DNA of 64,000 nt from Paenibacillus sp. FSL R5-0345 (GTDB lineage Bacteria; Bacillota; Bacilli; Paenibacillales; Paenibacillaceae). Under the pieces are notes generated by a model. That model was not told the origin of the DNA and ran no database searches. It saw only the letters and a program-made list of their open reading frames with translations. Positions 25,973 through 33,660 of this stretch are shown here, in pieces. The translations under genes and the position numbers were made by a program. Location of the stretch: assembly GCF_000758585.1 (NCBI RefSeq), contig NZ_CP009281.1:5084001-5148000 (forward strand). The letters run 5' to 3'. Numbering within the stretch: the stretch's first letter is position 1; the number at the start of each line of letters is the position of its first letter.

Positions 25973-28048
25973 CTACCAGACGAGCTTGCCAAAATCAGCA
26001 AACGCCTTGGAGTCAGCATCAATCCCAGCAAGCAGAGCTAAACGGTTAGCACGTACCTGCTCATCCTCCGCCATAACCATAACCGAATCGAAAAATACTG
26101 TAACAGCATCTTTTAGACCCGAGAGAATACGAAGTGCTTCTTCGGCATTATTCGCAGACATCGCTTCAAGATACGGTGTGTGTAACTCCTGCCATGTATT
26201 GTACAGCTGCAGCTCAGCATCTTCTTTAAGCAAAGAAGGATCAATCACTTCGCTGGTTGCTTTCGCTGCCAGATTACTGACACGAGTGAGTGAATCTACG
26301 GTAATTTTGAAGTCTGCCTGGTCTAACACAGCACTCATAAGTGCACGGCTTCTGCCTACAACATCTACCACATCATCAAAGCCCGCCGCTGTAACAGCGT
26401 CCACAACATCATAGCGTACATTGTCGGATAAAAGGCGTTTAACACGCAGACCGAAGAACTCGTACAGGTTTATACGTAGTTCATCGTCAGAATGTTTCGA
26501 ATTCCCTGAATTTTTATGAATTTCAATCGCTGCTTCAAAAATTTCACGCAGCGTAATCGGCAATTTATGCTCAAGAACGATTTGAACGATCCCTGCAGCC
26601 TGACGACGCAGTGCGTAAGGATCCTGGGAACCTGTAGGAATAATACCGATGGAGAAGCATCCTACAATCGTATCGATCTTATCCGCAATACTGACAACCG
26701 AGCCGGCATCTGTCGAAGGTACTGCATCTCCAGCGAATCGTGGCTGATAATGCTCGAAGATCGCTTTTGCCACAGTTTCAGGCTCTCCTGCTTTGCGTGC
26801 ATAATCTTCGCCCATAGTGCCTTGAAGTTCCGGGAATTCATAAACCATTTGAGTCACAAGGTCGAATTTGCAAATATCAGCAGTCCGACTTACTTCAGTG
26901 AGGGACCTATCAGACAATCCCAACTTTACAGCAAGACGATCGGAGATTTGGCGAATACGACGAACTTTATCTCCAACACTGCCAAGTTCTTCATGGTAGA
27001 CGATATTCTCTAATTTGGCTAGTGCATCGTCAATCTTCATCTTTTGATCTTCTTGATAGAAGAATTTGGCATCTGATAGACGAGCACGGAGCACCTTCTC
27101 ATTACCCTTAGCAATAACATCCAAAGATACTGCATTCCCGTTACGTACCGTTACGAAGAAAGGTAGAAGTTTGCCCGCTGCATCAAATACTGGGAAATAC
27201 CGCTGATGCTCACGCATCGAAGTAATCAGCACATCCTGTGGAATGTTCAAGAACGATGGGTCAAAGGTTCCAAACAGTACGGTAGGTGTTTCCACTAGGA
27301 ACAGTACTTCCTCCAAAAGATCCTCTTTGATCGCAATCGTCCAGTTTTTTTCTTCAGCCAATTGGTTGATTTGTTTCAGGATCAGTTCTTCCCGTTCCTT
27401 CACATCTACAAGGACATGCTGCGCACGCAAGCTCTCCACATATTGTGCAGGCTCCGAAATTACGGTCTCTGTTCCCAGAAAACGATGTCCACGGCTCACA
27501 TTACCTGCTTTTACATCCGTGATTTCCAAATCAATAATATCTTTTCCAAAAAGAGCAACTAACCAGCGGATCGGACGCACGAATTTAAAATCGTAAGCTC
27601 CCCAACGCATGTTTTTCGGAAAAGTCATTGCATTTACGATCCCCAAAAGACCTTCAGAGAGCAACGAAGCTGTTTCTACCCCTGCACTATTTCTAGTAGC
27701 ATAAATATACTCAACTCCAGCAAGCTCTTTGAATGTAAATTGCTCTGGAGATACACCCTGACTACGGGCAAATCCTAAGGCAGCTTTACTCCAGTCCCCG
27801 TTGGCATCCAGTGCGATTTTGCGCGATGGTCCTTTAACCTCTTCGCTAATATCCTCTTGCTTCTCAGCCGCATCCTTAACCAAAACAGCGAGACGACGTG
27901 GTGTTGCATAGGCAGTAACTCCAGCATGGGTAATCCGTGCAGAATCCAACCACTTGGATGTTCTATCTTGTAGCTGTTCCATCGCAGCGCGGATAAAACG
28001 TGCTGGAATTTCCTCCAGACCGATCTCAAACAGGATATCTTTAGACAC
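25973..28048 (-). CDS. glyS: glycyl-tRNA synthetase beta subunit
   Basis: 691-aa subunit of the alpha2-beta2 glycyl-tRNA synthetase; it binds tRNA and carries HD-like and anticodon-binding domains. LFEIGLEEIPARF at the start and the C-terminal DALR-like region identify it. The GTG at 28048 is preferred: GAAGG lies 8 nt upstream and the resulting MSKDILFEIGLEE matches the family. It overlaps the glyQ 3' end by 8 nt, giving coupled translation. Confidence 0.96.
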   Translation of the reverse strand: MSKDILFEIGLEEIPARFIRAAMEQLQDRTSKWLDSARITHAGVTAYATPRRLAVLVKDAAEKQEDISEEVKGPSRKIALDANGDWSKAALGFARSQGVSPEQFTFKELAGVEYIYATRNSAGVETASLLSEGLLGIVNAMTFPKNMRWGAYDFKFVRPIRWLVALFGKDIIDLEITDVKAGNVSRGHRFLGTETVISEPAQYVESLRAQHVLVDVKEREELILKQINQLAEEKNWTIAIKEDLLEEVLFLVETPTVLFGTFDPSFLNIPQDVLITSMREHQRYFPVFDAAGKLLPFFVTVRNGNAVSLDVIAKGNEKVLRARLSDAKFFYQEDQKMKIDDALAKLENIVYHEELGSVGDKVRRIRQISDRLAVKLGLSDRSLTEVSRTADICKFDLVTQMVYEFPELQGTMGEDYARKAGEPETVAKAIFEHYQPRFAGDAVPSTDAGSVVSIADKIDTIVGCFSIGIIPTGSQDPYALRRQAAGIVQIVLEHKLPITLREIFEAAIEIHKNSGNSKHSDDELRINLYEFFGLRVKRLLSDNVRYDVVDAVTAAGFDDVVDVVGRSRALMSAVLDQADFKITVDSLTRVSNLAAKATSEVIDPSLLKEDAELQLYNTWQELHTPYLEAMSANNAEEALRILSGLKDAVTVFFDSVMVMAEDEQVRANRLALLAGIDADSKAFADFGKLVW

Positions 28049-28928
28049 GGTCAGCACCTTCTTTCTTCAGCAGCGGGAAGCCAAGCTTCTCGCGTTCCTC
28101 AAGATATGTTGCCGCTACAGAGCGGGCAAGATTACGCACTCGGGTAATAAATCCAGTCCGTTCAGTAACACTGATGGCTCCACGCGCATCCAACAGATTA
28201 AAGCTATGTGAACATTTCAACACGTAATCGTAGGCTGGGAATACAAGATGTTGCTCCATCGCTCTACGCGCTTCTTCTTCGTACATGTTGAATAGTGAGA
28301 ATAGCATTTTTACATCAGATACTTCAAAGGTGTAAGTAGAATGCTCAAACTCCGGCTGATGAAAAACATCACCGTAAGTCATGCCGCTAACCCATTCAAG
28401 ATCGAATACATTTTCTTTATCTTGAATGTAGGATGCTAACCGCTCCATACCGTAAGTGATTTCTACGGCTACTGGATTGGCTTCAATTCCACCCACCTGT
28501 TGGAAGTACGTAAACTGAGTAATTTCCATACCATCCAGCCATACTTCCCATCCTAGACCTGCACAACCGAGTGAAGGGTTCTCCCAGTTATCCTCAACAA
28601 AACGAATATCATGCAAGAGCGGATCAATGCCGAGTGCTTTCAAACTATCCAAGTAAATCTCTTGAATGTTATCTGGCGATGGTTTGATAATAACTTGAAA
28701 TTGATGATGCTGATACAGACGGTTCGGGTTTTCTCCATAGCGTCCATCGGATGGGCGACGTGAAGGCTCTACATACGCAACTCTCCATGGTTCAGGACCT
28801 AGTGAGCGTAAAAATGTCATAGGGTTCATTGTACCGGCGCCTTTTTCAGTGTCATAAGGCTGTACGATAATACAGTTCTGTTCAGCCCAGAACTGCTGCA
28901 GCGTCAAAATCATCTGCTGAAAGTTCAT
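28041..28928 (-). CDS. glyQ: glycyl-tRNA synthetase alpha subunit
   Basis: 295-aa catalytic subunit charging tRNA with glycine. Class II motifs appear as CIIVQPYDTEKGAGTMNP, FLRSLGPEPWRVAYVEPSRRP and YQHHQFQVIIKPSP; length is normal. GAAGGAG lies 8 nt before the ATG. Expression is controlled by a glycine T-box upstream; about 190 nt separate the T-box terminator from the ATG and include a copy of the two-hairpin repeat. Confidence 0.97.
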   Translation of the reverse strand: MNFQQMILTLQQFWAEQNCIIVQPYDTEKGAGTMNPMTFLRSLGPEPWRVAYVEPSRRPSDGRYGENPNRLYQHHQFQVIIKPSPDNIQEIYLDSLKALGIDPLLHDIRFVEDNWENPSLGCAGLGWEVWLDGMEITQFTYFQQVGGIEANPVAVEITYGMERLASYIQDKENVFDLEWVSGMTYGDVFHQPEFEHSTYTFEVSDVKMLFSLFNMYEEEARRAMEQHLVFPAYDYVLKCSHSFNLLDARGAISVTERTGFITRVRNLARSVAATYLEEREKLGFPLLKKEGADRV

Positions 28929-28959
28929 AATACCGTCTCCTTCGCTTTACAAGTTTTTA

Positions 28960-29053
28960 AAATATAAGAAGTAAAGCATCACACAATACTTATTTCTTAT
29001 ATTTCTCGCATAAACGCTCACCGTTCTTACAAGGACGCCGAAGGCGTTTATGC
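28960..29053 (-). repeat. two-hairpin intergenic repeat, copy 2 (in glyQS leader)
   Basis: On the minus strand it starts GCATAAACGCC, has GAGCGTTTATGC (9-bp arms CATAAACGC/GCGTTTATG) and ends with AAATATAAGAA ... TTCTTATATTT (11-bp arms). It lies in the transcribed leader between the T-box terminator and glyQ. Confidence 0.8.
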
Positions 29054-29114
29054 TTGCCTCTGCTTACTTAAAACTTCTTACCATGGAGGCGGCATTTTTC
29101 GCTCCGGACAGCAA

Positions 29115-29160
29115 CAAAAAACCCCCGCCCCCATGCCTGATTAACAGACATAGGGACGAG
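29115..29160 (-). terminator. T-box terminator hairpin
   Basis: Minus strand CCCTATGTCTG, loop, CAGGCATGGGG with outer G-C pairs, then TTTTTT. Confidence 0.85.
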
Positions 29161-29417
29161 AGCTTAACTTATTCTCCCGCGGTTCCACCCTACTTGATTC
29201 CAACCTTGATTCAGCAATATTACTGCTAAAGACAAGAACGAAATCCACTTTCATTCGCCATATCCGTACTCCCGGGTGCCATGTTCATGAACATTGTCCC
29301 GCCAGGCTCTCACTACCCCCGGCTCGCTGAATCGCGACAAAAACGCTCACTACTTTCCCGATCAATGCACGTTCTCCCAAAATGGAGCGAAACGGCGATA
29401 AATCTTATAATTAAACT
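29115..29417 (-). promoter_or_regulatory. glycine T-box riboswitch of glyQS
   Basis: The minus strand carries the canonical T-box AGGGTGGAACCGCGGGAGAA (29172-29191) followed by a terminator. A probable glycine specifier GGC is at 29278-29280 in ATGGCACC. Uncharged tRNA-Gly would stabilise the antiterminator and allow glyQS transcription. Specifier position is inferred from the local pattern. Confidence 0.9.
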
Positions 29418-29423
29418 GATCCT

Positions 29424-29452
29424 ATAGTAACGGAAAAATCAGATTTCGTCAA
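29424..29452 (-). promoter_or_regulatory. SigA-type promoter of the glyQS T-box leader
   Basis: Minus strand TTGACG (29447-29452), 17-bp spacer, TACTAT (29424-29429). The -35 overlaps the recO stop codon. Confidence 0.75.
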
Positions 29453-30204
29453 ATCTTGTACTTGTCGAGCTGATCTAGGAAATTCTGTGATTTCAGCTTT
29501 AATCCAAGCTGCACATCCATAAAGGCTCGCATAATTTTTTTCAGTTCATCGCGGCTGCTTTCTTTAACATCCACATTCCCTAATCTAGTTAGATCAAGTC
29601 TGGCGAATAAACGCAACAATTTCAATGCGCGGGCAGAGACCTCCATTGCTGGAGGATCATTATGTTTACAGCTGCGGCATAGTGCCCCGCCCAGGCGAGG
29701 GCTTATCAGCAGTTGTTCATCAGGCTTTTCAGCTCCACATATCACACAGGTGTCGAACTCTGGACCATAACCAGCCGCTTGCAAAATCTTCATTTCAAAA
29801 ACATTTATAATAACTCCAGGTTCCTTATCTTCTTCAAGTGCGTTCAAGCAAGCCGTAAGCTGGCGAAACCAGAAGCTCCCCGTTTCCTCATCATGCAGAA
29901 CCTTATCAAGCAGTTCACAAGCGTAAGACGCATATGCAGCTTTGATCAAATCCTCACGCAAAGGGTGGTGAGACTTCGTGATTTCGCCGGAATTCAGCGT
30001 CCCAAGACCTCCATTATTTCTAAAAAAAACAAATTCCCCGACGGTGAACAGCTGGATCAGGGCAGCATGGCGGCTTTTGACCTTCTTAGCGCCTCGTACC
30101 AGAACCCCTACTTTCCCGGCGTTCTCGGTGCAAAGCGTAATGATTGCGTTCCCCTCGCCGTAGTCCATGCTGCGGATGACGATCCCTTCCACCCTGTGTA
30201 GCAT
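29449..30204 (-). CDS. recO: DNA repair protein RecO
   Basis: 251-aa recombination mediator that loads RecA with RecR and anneals strands. N-terminal OB fold (VEGIVIRSMDYGEGNAIITL), helical middle and a four-cysteine zinc site (CVICGAEKP ... LCRSC). The ATG at 30204 has GGGGGAAGAGG upstream; a six-codon longer start lacks one. Downstream of yqzL and era as in Bacillus; its end carries the glyQS promoter. Confidence 0.93.
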   Translation of the reverse strand: MLHRVEGIVIRSMDYGEGNAIITLCTENAGKVGVLVRGAKKVKSRHAALIQLFTVGEFVFFRNNGGLGTLNSGEITKSHHPLREDLIKAAYASYACELLDKVLHDEETGSFWFRQLTACLNALEEDKEPGVIINVFEMKILQAAGYGPEFDTCVICGAEKPDEQLLISPRLGGALCRSCKHNDPPAMEVSARALKLLRLFARLDLTRLGNVDVKESSRDELKKIMRAFMDVQLGLKLKSQNFLDQLDKYKI

Positions 30205-30240
30205 GCCTCTTCCCCCAACCATTCGGCAAGCAACCAGTCC

Positions 30241-30384
30241 TTATTGCGCTTCTTCATCACAGACCTTCTCTTCTTCCACTAGCTGTAATCCACTGTCTTC
30301 AAGTGGATAGCCAGCTTCCTTGTATAGCAGGTAAGCATCGACGTCTCCTGTCATTGCAAAATACTTCCACGAAAAGTTTCGCAT
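30241..30384 (-). CDS. yqzL: YqzL family small protein
   Basis: 47-aa acidic protein, beginning MRNFSWKYFAMTGDVDAYLL and rich in Glu at the C-terminus. The NFSWKYFAMTGDVDAYLLYK segment and the position between era and recO identify YqzL, function unknown. AAAGGAT stands 8 nt before the ATG. Confidence 0.88.
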   Translation of the reverse strand: MRNFSWKYFAMTGDVDAYLLYKEAGYPLEDSGLQLVEEEKVCDEEAQ

Positions 30385-30496
30385 TCGTATTCATCCTTTC
30401 TTGGGAAAGACGATGTCTCTTCAAGAATTAGGATGTGCGATGAGCCAGGTTCTATCCTTGCAATTCCTGCCAAACGAGGAATGACGGAAATAGATC

Positions 30497-31390
30497 TTAA
30501 AGGTCTTTATGGAAGCCCAAATCCCGCAGAACGCGGTCCTGATTGCGCCAGTCTTTTTTCACTTTTACCCAAAGCTCCAGAAAAATCTTCGAACCCAAAA
30601 GGTTCTCAATGTCTGTCCGAGCCCGTCTGCCAACCTCTTTCAGCAGCGCACCTTGCTTACCGATAATAATCCCCTTTTGCGAATCACGTTCGACAAAAAT
30701 AACGGCAGACACATGTACCACACCATTCGGCTCAACCCTCATATCTTCGATAGCCACAGCAATGGAATGCGGTACTTCTTCGCGCGTCAAATGCAGAATC
30801 TTCTCACGGATTAGTTCTGCGCACACAAATTGCTCAGGGTGATCCGTAATTTGATCTTCTGGGTAGTATTGTGGACCTTCTGGCAAATACTTAGCGACTT
30901 GCTCTAACAGCGTGTTTACATTGCTGCCCATCTTAGCGGAAATCGGAATGATTTCAGCAAAGCTGTGCAGCTTGTTATACTCAGCCATAAGCGGGAGCAA
31001 CGCTTCCGGCTCTATTTTATCGATCTTGTTGAGCACAAGAATAACCGGCGTCTTAAGTCCGTTTAATTGCTCAGCAATGTATCGGTCTCCACCACCCAAA
31101 CCATCTGCAGCGTCCACAAGGAACAGCACAGCCTCAACTTCACCCAGCGTGCTCATTGCTGTCTGGTTCATGTAGTCGCCTAGCTTGGACTGTCTTTTAT
31201 GAATACCTGGTGTGTCCAGGAACACGATTTGTGAATTATTCGTTGTATAGACCCCATGGATTTTGTTTCTAGTGGTCTGTGGCTTATCCGACATGATTGC
31301 AATCTTCTGTCCAATAACCTGGTTCATGAGTGTCGATTTGCCTACGTTCGGTCTGCCGATAATTGCGACAAAGCCTGATTTGAATTTCAT
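30497..31390 (-). CDS. era: GTPase Era
   Basis: 297-aa GTPase that binds 16S rRNA and acts in 30S assembly. G1 GRPNVGKST near 12-20, DTPGIH, NKIDK, then a C-terminal KH domain with GKQGALLKEVGRRARTDIE. GGAAGGAAG precedes the ATG. First gene of an era-yqzL-recO unit; the 692-bp region upstream is full of repeats. Confidence 0.97.
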   Translation of the reverse strand: MKFKSGFVAIIGRPNVGKSTLMNQVIGQKIAIMSDKPQTTRNKIHGVYTTNNSQIVFLDTPGIHKRQSKLGDYMNQTAMSTLGEVEAVLFLVDAADGLGGGDRYIAEQLNGLKTPVILVLNKIDKIEPEALLPLMAEYNKLHSFAEIIPISAKMGSNVNTLLEQVAKYLPEGPQYYPEDQITDHPEQFVCAELIREKILHLTREEVPHSIAVAIEDMRVEPNGVVHVSAVIFVERDSQKGIIIGKQGALLKEVGRRARTDIENLLGSKIFLELWVKVKKDWRNQDRVLRDLGFHKDL

Positions 31391-32082
31391 ATTATCTTCC
31401 TTCCATACTTTCCTTCTAGTTCAACCTTTTTCAAACATTTATTCTTTTTTAAAAAGCTTTTTCGATCCCCTAAATCCCCCTTCGTCGGGGGATTTAGAGA
31501 GCCCCGTCCCGCTGGATACCCGGAAATAGGCGTATCTGCAACGTTCGGCGGGATTAGAGGGACGATGTGCATGAGCGCTTTCGTCCCCTATCGGGGACAC
31601 GCTTCACTGTGGCTTATCCCCACGGCTCGCACGCTTCTGAGCTCACGATGATAAAGAAAGCAGAGATGTAGCTACAGGCAAGTTTATAAGTAACAATGTG
31701 CTAGAATTTGCTAGCTCCGTTTACGTATGCTAGGAATCGCTAGCGGCTTTGCCGTGGTGCTTACCTCGTAATGTTACTCTAACAGCACATAATTTGCATC
31801 ATTCTAACCTAACTTGATGATGATCGCACACTTTTAATTGTATTTTGTACAGTTAATTCGACTTAGAACTATTTCTTTGATGTGATAGTTGTATTCTGTG
31901 CAATTAAATTCTGTCTTACGAACCAACTATGGATTTAAACAAGAAATTAATTGTATTTTCTACAACTAAACATAGATTAATGTGAACTCGGGGCGATTTA
32001 ACTGTACATTGTGCAATTAAAACAGCAGCCTTCGTTAGTTTAAACTTGATCTGCCTTTACTGGCAAAATTCAGACTCTCGTT
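31391..32082. repeat. 692-bp gene-free, repeat-rich gap between era and cdd
   Basis: No supported gene. It contains an 11-bp inverted repeat (31470-31480/31487-31497, CTAAATCCCCC), outer CGTCCC/GGGACG arms (31505-31510/31559-31564), GTCCCC-TATC-GGGGAC (31583-31598), two GCTAG-N6-CTAGC palindromes (31700-31715, 31729-31744) and four 23-bp dyads (31834-32020). A 61-codon minus-strand frame here has no family resemblance. Confidence 0.7.
31834..32020. repeat. array of four related 22-23-bp dyads
   Basis: Consensus TTAAYTGTA-N5-TRCARTTAA at 31834-31856, 31886-31907, 31947-31969 and 31998-32020. Each is an imperfect palindrome; the intervals between them are 29, 39 and 28 bp. Confidence 0.75.
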
Positions 32083-32502
32083 TTACTCAGGAGCTTGTCC
32101 TTGCTTCAGATCTACGGGACCAAATGCGCCTGGGAGTAATTCTCCCACAGTGGTCTCAACGATATCACCCTTCATGTTTCCAAGGATAACCTTCATGTCT
32201 GGTGAACACAACTCAATCATAACTTGCCGGCATACACCGCAGGGTGATACAGGACCATCTGAATCGGCAACAACGGCGATCGCCTTAAATGAACCGATAG
32301 CATGACCGTCAGCGATAGCACGGAATAAAGCTGTCCGCTCTGCGCAATTGGTTGGGCCAAAAGCAGCGTTTTCTACATTACATCCGTGATGAATATGACC
32401 ATCCTGATCAAGGAGGGCGGCTCCGACTCCGAATCGGGAGTAGGGAATATATGCCTTAGCACGTGCTTTAATCGCTTCTTGCATAAGAAGAGCGGAATCC
32501 AT
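32083..32502 (-). CDS. cdd: cytidine deaminase
   Basis: 139-aa zinc enzyme converting cytidine and deoxycytidine to uridine forms for pyrimidine salvage. Zinc ligands Cys53 (with Glu55 in NCAERT), Cys88 and Cys91 (PCGVC). Normal length. AGGAGG precedes the ATG. Separated from dgkA by a tandem repeat array and from era by the repeat-rich gap. Confidence 0.96.
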   Translation of the reverse strand: MDSALLMQEAIKARAKAYIPYSRFGVGAALLDQDGHIHHGCNVENAAFGPTNCAERTALFRAIADGHAIGSFKAIAVVADSDGPVSPCGVCRQVMIELCSPDMKVILGNMKGDIVETTVGELLPGAFGPVDLKQGQAPE

Positions 32503-32519
32503 ATTGGTTCCTCCTAAAG

Positions 32520-32703
32520 TTTTGTTAGCGTCACTTCATAGAATTACTTCGTACAAAACTACTTCGGAAGCATCCACTTCGTTTTGTTAGCGTTACTTCA
32601 TAGAAATACTTCGTACAAAACTACTTCGGAAGCATTCACTTCGTTTTGCAGAGCGTTACACCGTAGAATTACTTCGTACAAAACTCGCTTCCTAAACATC
32701 CAG
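32520..32703. repeat. three tandem 62-bp repeats upstream of cdd
   Basis: Units at 32520-32581, 32582-32643 and about 32644-32703. The first two differ at only a few positions; the third is more diverged. Core CTTCGTACAAAACT. The array abuts the cdd ribosome binding site. Confidence 0.85.
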
Positions 32704-32710
32704 TAACCAA

Positions 32711-32743
32711 AGAGGCGGAATCGCAAAACGCGGGTCCGCCTCT
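32711..32743 (-). terminator. intrinsic terminator after dgkA
   Basis: Minus strand AGAGGCGGA, loop, TCCGCCTCT then TTGG; the T-run is short. Confidence 0.65.
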
Positions 32744-32767
32744 CCCCTGAATTGAATTGTAACCTGA

Positions 32768-33163
32768 TTATGACATAAGTCCGCTAATCCAGTCCATCAC
32801 CGGGTGGTAAAAAACATAGACCCCAACTAAGACAGCAAACACCGCCGTAAGAAGCACAGCTCCTGCGGCGGTATCTTTAGCTCTCTTAGCCAGTGGATGA
32901 ATCTCCGGCGAGATCAGGTCTACCGTCGCTTCAATTGCCGTATTGAGTAGCTCGGCGGTTAAGACAAGCGTGATTGAAAAGAGTAACAGCATCCAACTGG
33001 CCAGTGGAAGTCTGAACACGGCAGCGGCAACAAGTACAACCACAGCCAAACAGCAATGCACCTTCATGTTAAGCTCGGATTTGAATGCCGACACGATGCC
33101 TTGCGATGCAAACCGAAAAGAGTGCCAGAACTTCTTGTGTCCTACCGCCGTGTTCTTCACCAT
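32768..33163 (-). CDS. dgkA: undecaprenol/diacylglycerol kinase DgkA
   Basis: 131-aa membrane kinase with three helices and the family motif AELLNTAIEATVDL (near 67-80) with KRAKDTAAGAVLL following. In Gram-positives it phosphorylates undecaprenol for cell wall lipid recycling. The ATG overlaps the ybeY stop (TAATG), so it is translationally coupled; no separate strong ribosome site is seen. Confidence 0.93.
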   Translation of the reverse strand: MVKNTAVGHKKFWHSFRFASQGIVSAFKSELNMKVHCCLAVVVLVAAAVFRLPLASWMLLLFSITLVLTAELLNTAIEATVDLISPEIHPLAKRAKDTAAGAVLLTAVFAVLVGVYVFYHPVMDWISGLMS

Positions 33164-33660
33164 TAGCGAGTCAACCCAACCTGAGCCAGTACCTTCTCTT
33201 GCTTAGACATCATCTCAGCCTCTGAAGCTTCATCCTGATGATCGTATCCTAACAAGTGCAGAAATCCGTGCACGAAGAGGAAACCAAGCTCACGCTCCAG
33301 CGAATGACCATATTCCTCCGCTTGCTCCTGAGCACGAGTTACGGAAATGATGATATCTCCCAGTACGTCCGGAACATCTTCCAGCGCTTCGCCTTCTTCT
33401 ACTTCGTATATAATGTCCAGCTCGTCCTCTCCGCTTTCATTCATCGCAAAAGAAAGTACGTCTGTCGGACGGTCAATTCCCCGGTACTCCAAATTCAACT
33501 CATGAATACGAGTGTTATCGACAAAAGTAAGTGCAACCTCTCCCTTATCGATCCCTTCCGCTTCACCTGCTTTTTGCAAAATGCTCTCCAGCAGCGCTAT
33601 GAGATCGTCCTTTATCTCGTATTCTTCTTGCTCGTTATCCCAAACGATCTCCAAACTCAT
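33163..33660 (-). CDS. ybeY: rRNA maturation endoribonuclease YbeY
   Basis: 165-aa metalloprotein with the zinc motif HGFLHLLGYDH (His131, His135, His141). Required for 16S rRNA 3' end maturation and ribosome quality control in many bacteria. RPTDVLSF near 64-71 is conserved. Starts within the pgpH stop (ATGA overlap) and ends in the dgkA start. Confidence 0.96.
   Translation of the reverse strand: MSLEIVWDNEQEEYEIKDDLIALLESILQKAGEAEGIDKGEVALTFVDNTRIHELNLEYRGIDRPTDVLSFAMNESGEDELDIIYEVEEGEALEDVPDVLGDIIISVTRAQEQAEEYGHSLERELGFLFVHGFLHLLGYDHQDEASEAEMMSKQEKVLAQVGLTR

Noticed and set aside
31387..31572. 61-codon minus-strand frame upstream of era
   Set aside because: It runs through hairpin repeats, overlaps the era start and resembles no family.
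31834..32020. CRISPR-like array (four 22-23-bp repeats with 28-39-bp intervals)
   Set aside because: Repeats are imperfect, self-complementary palindromes with uneven spacing, and no cas genes are nearby.
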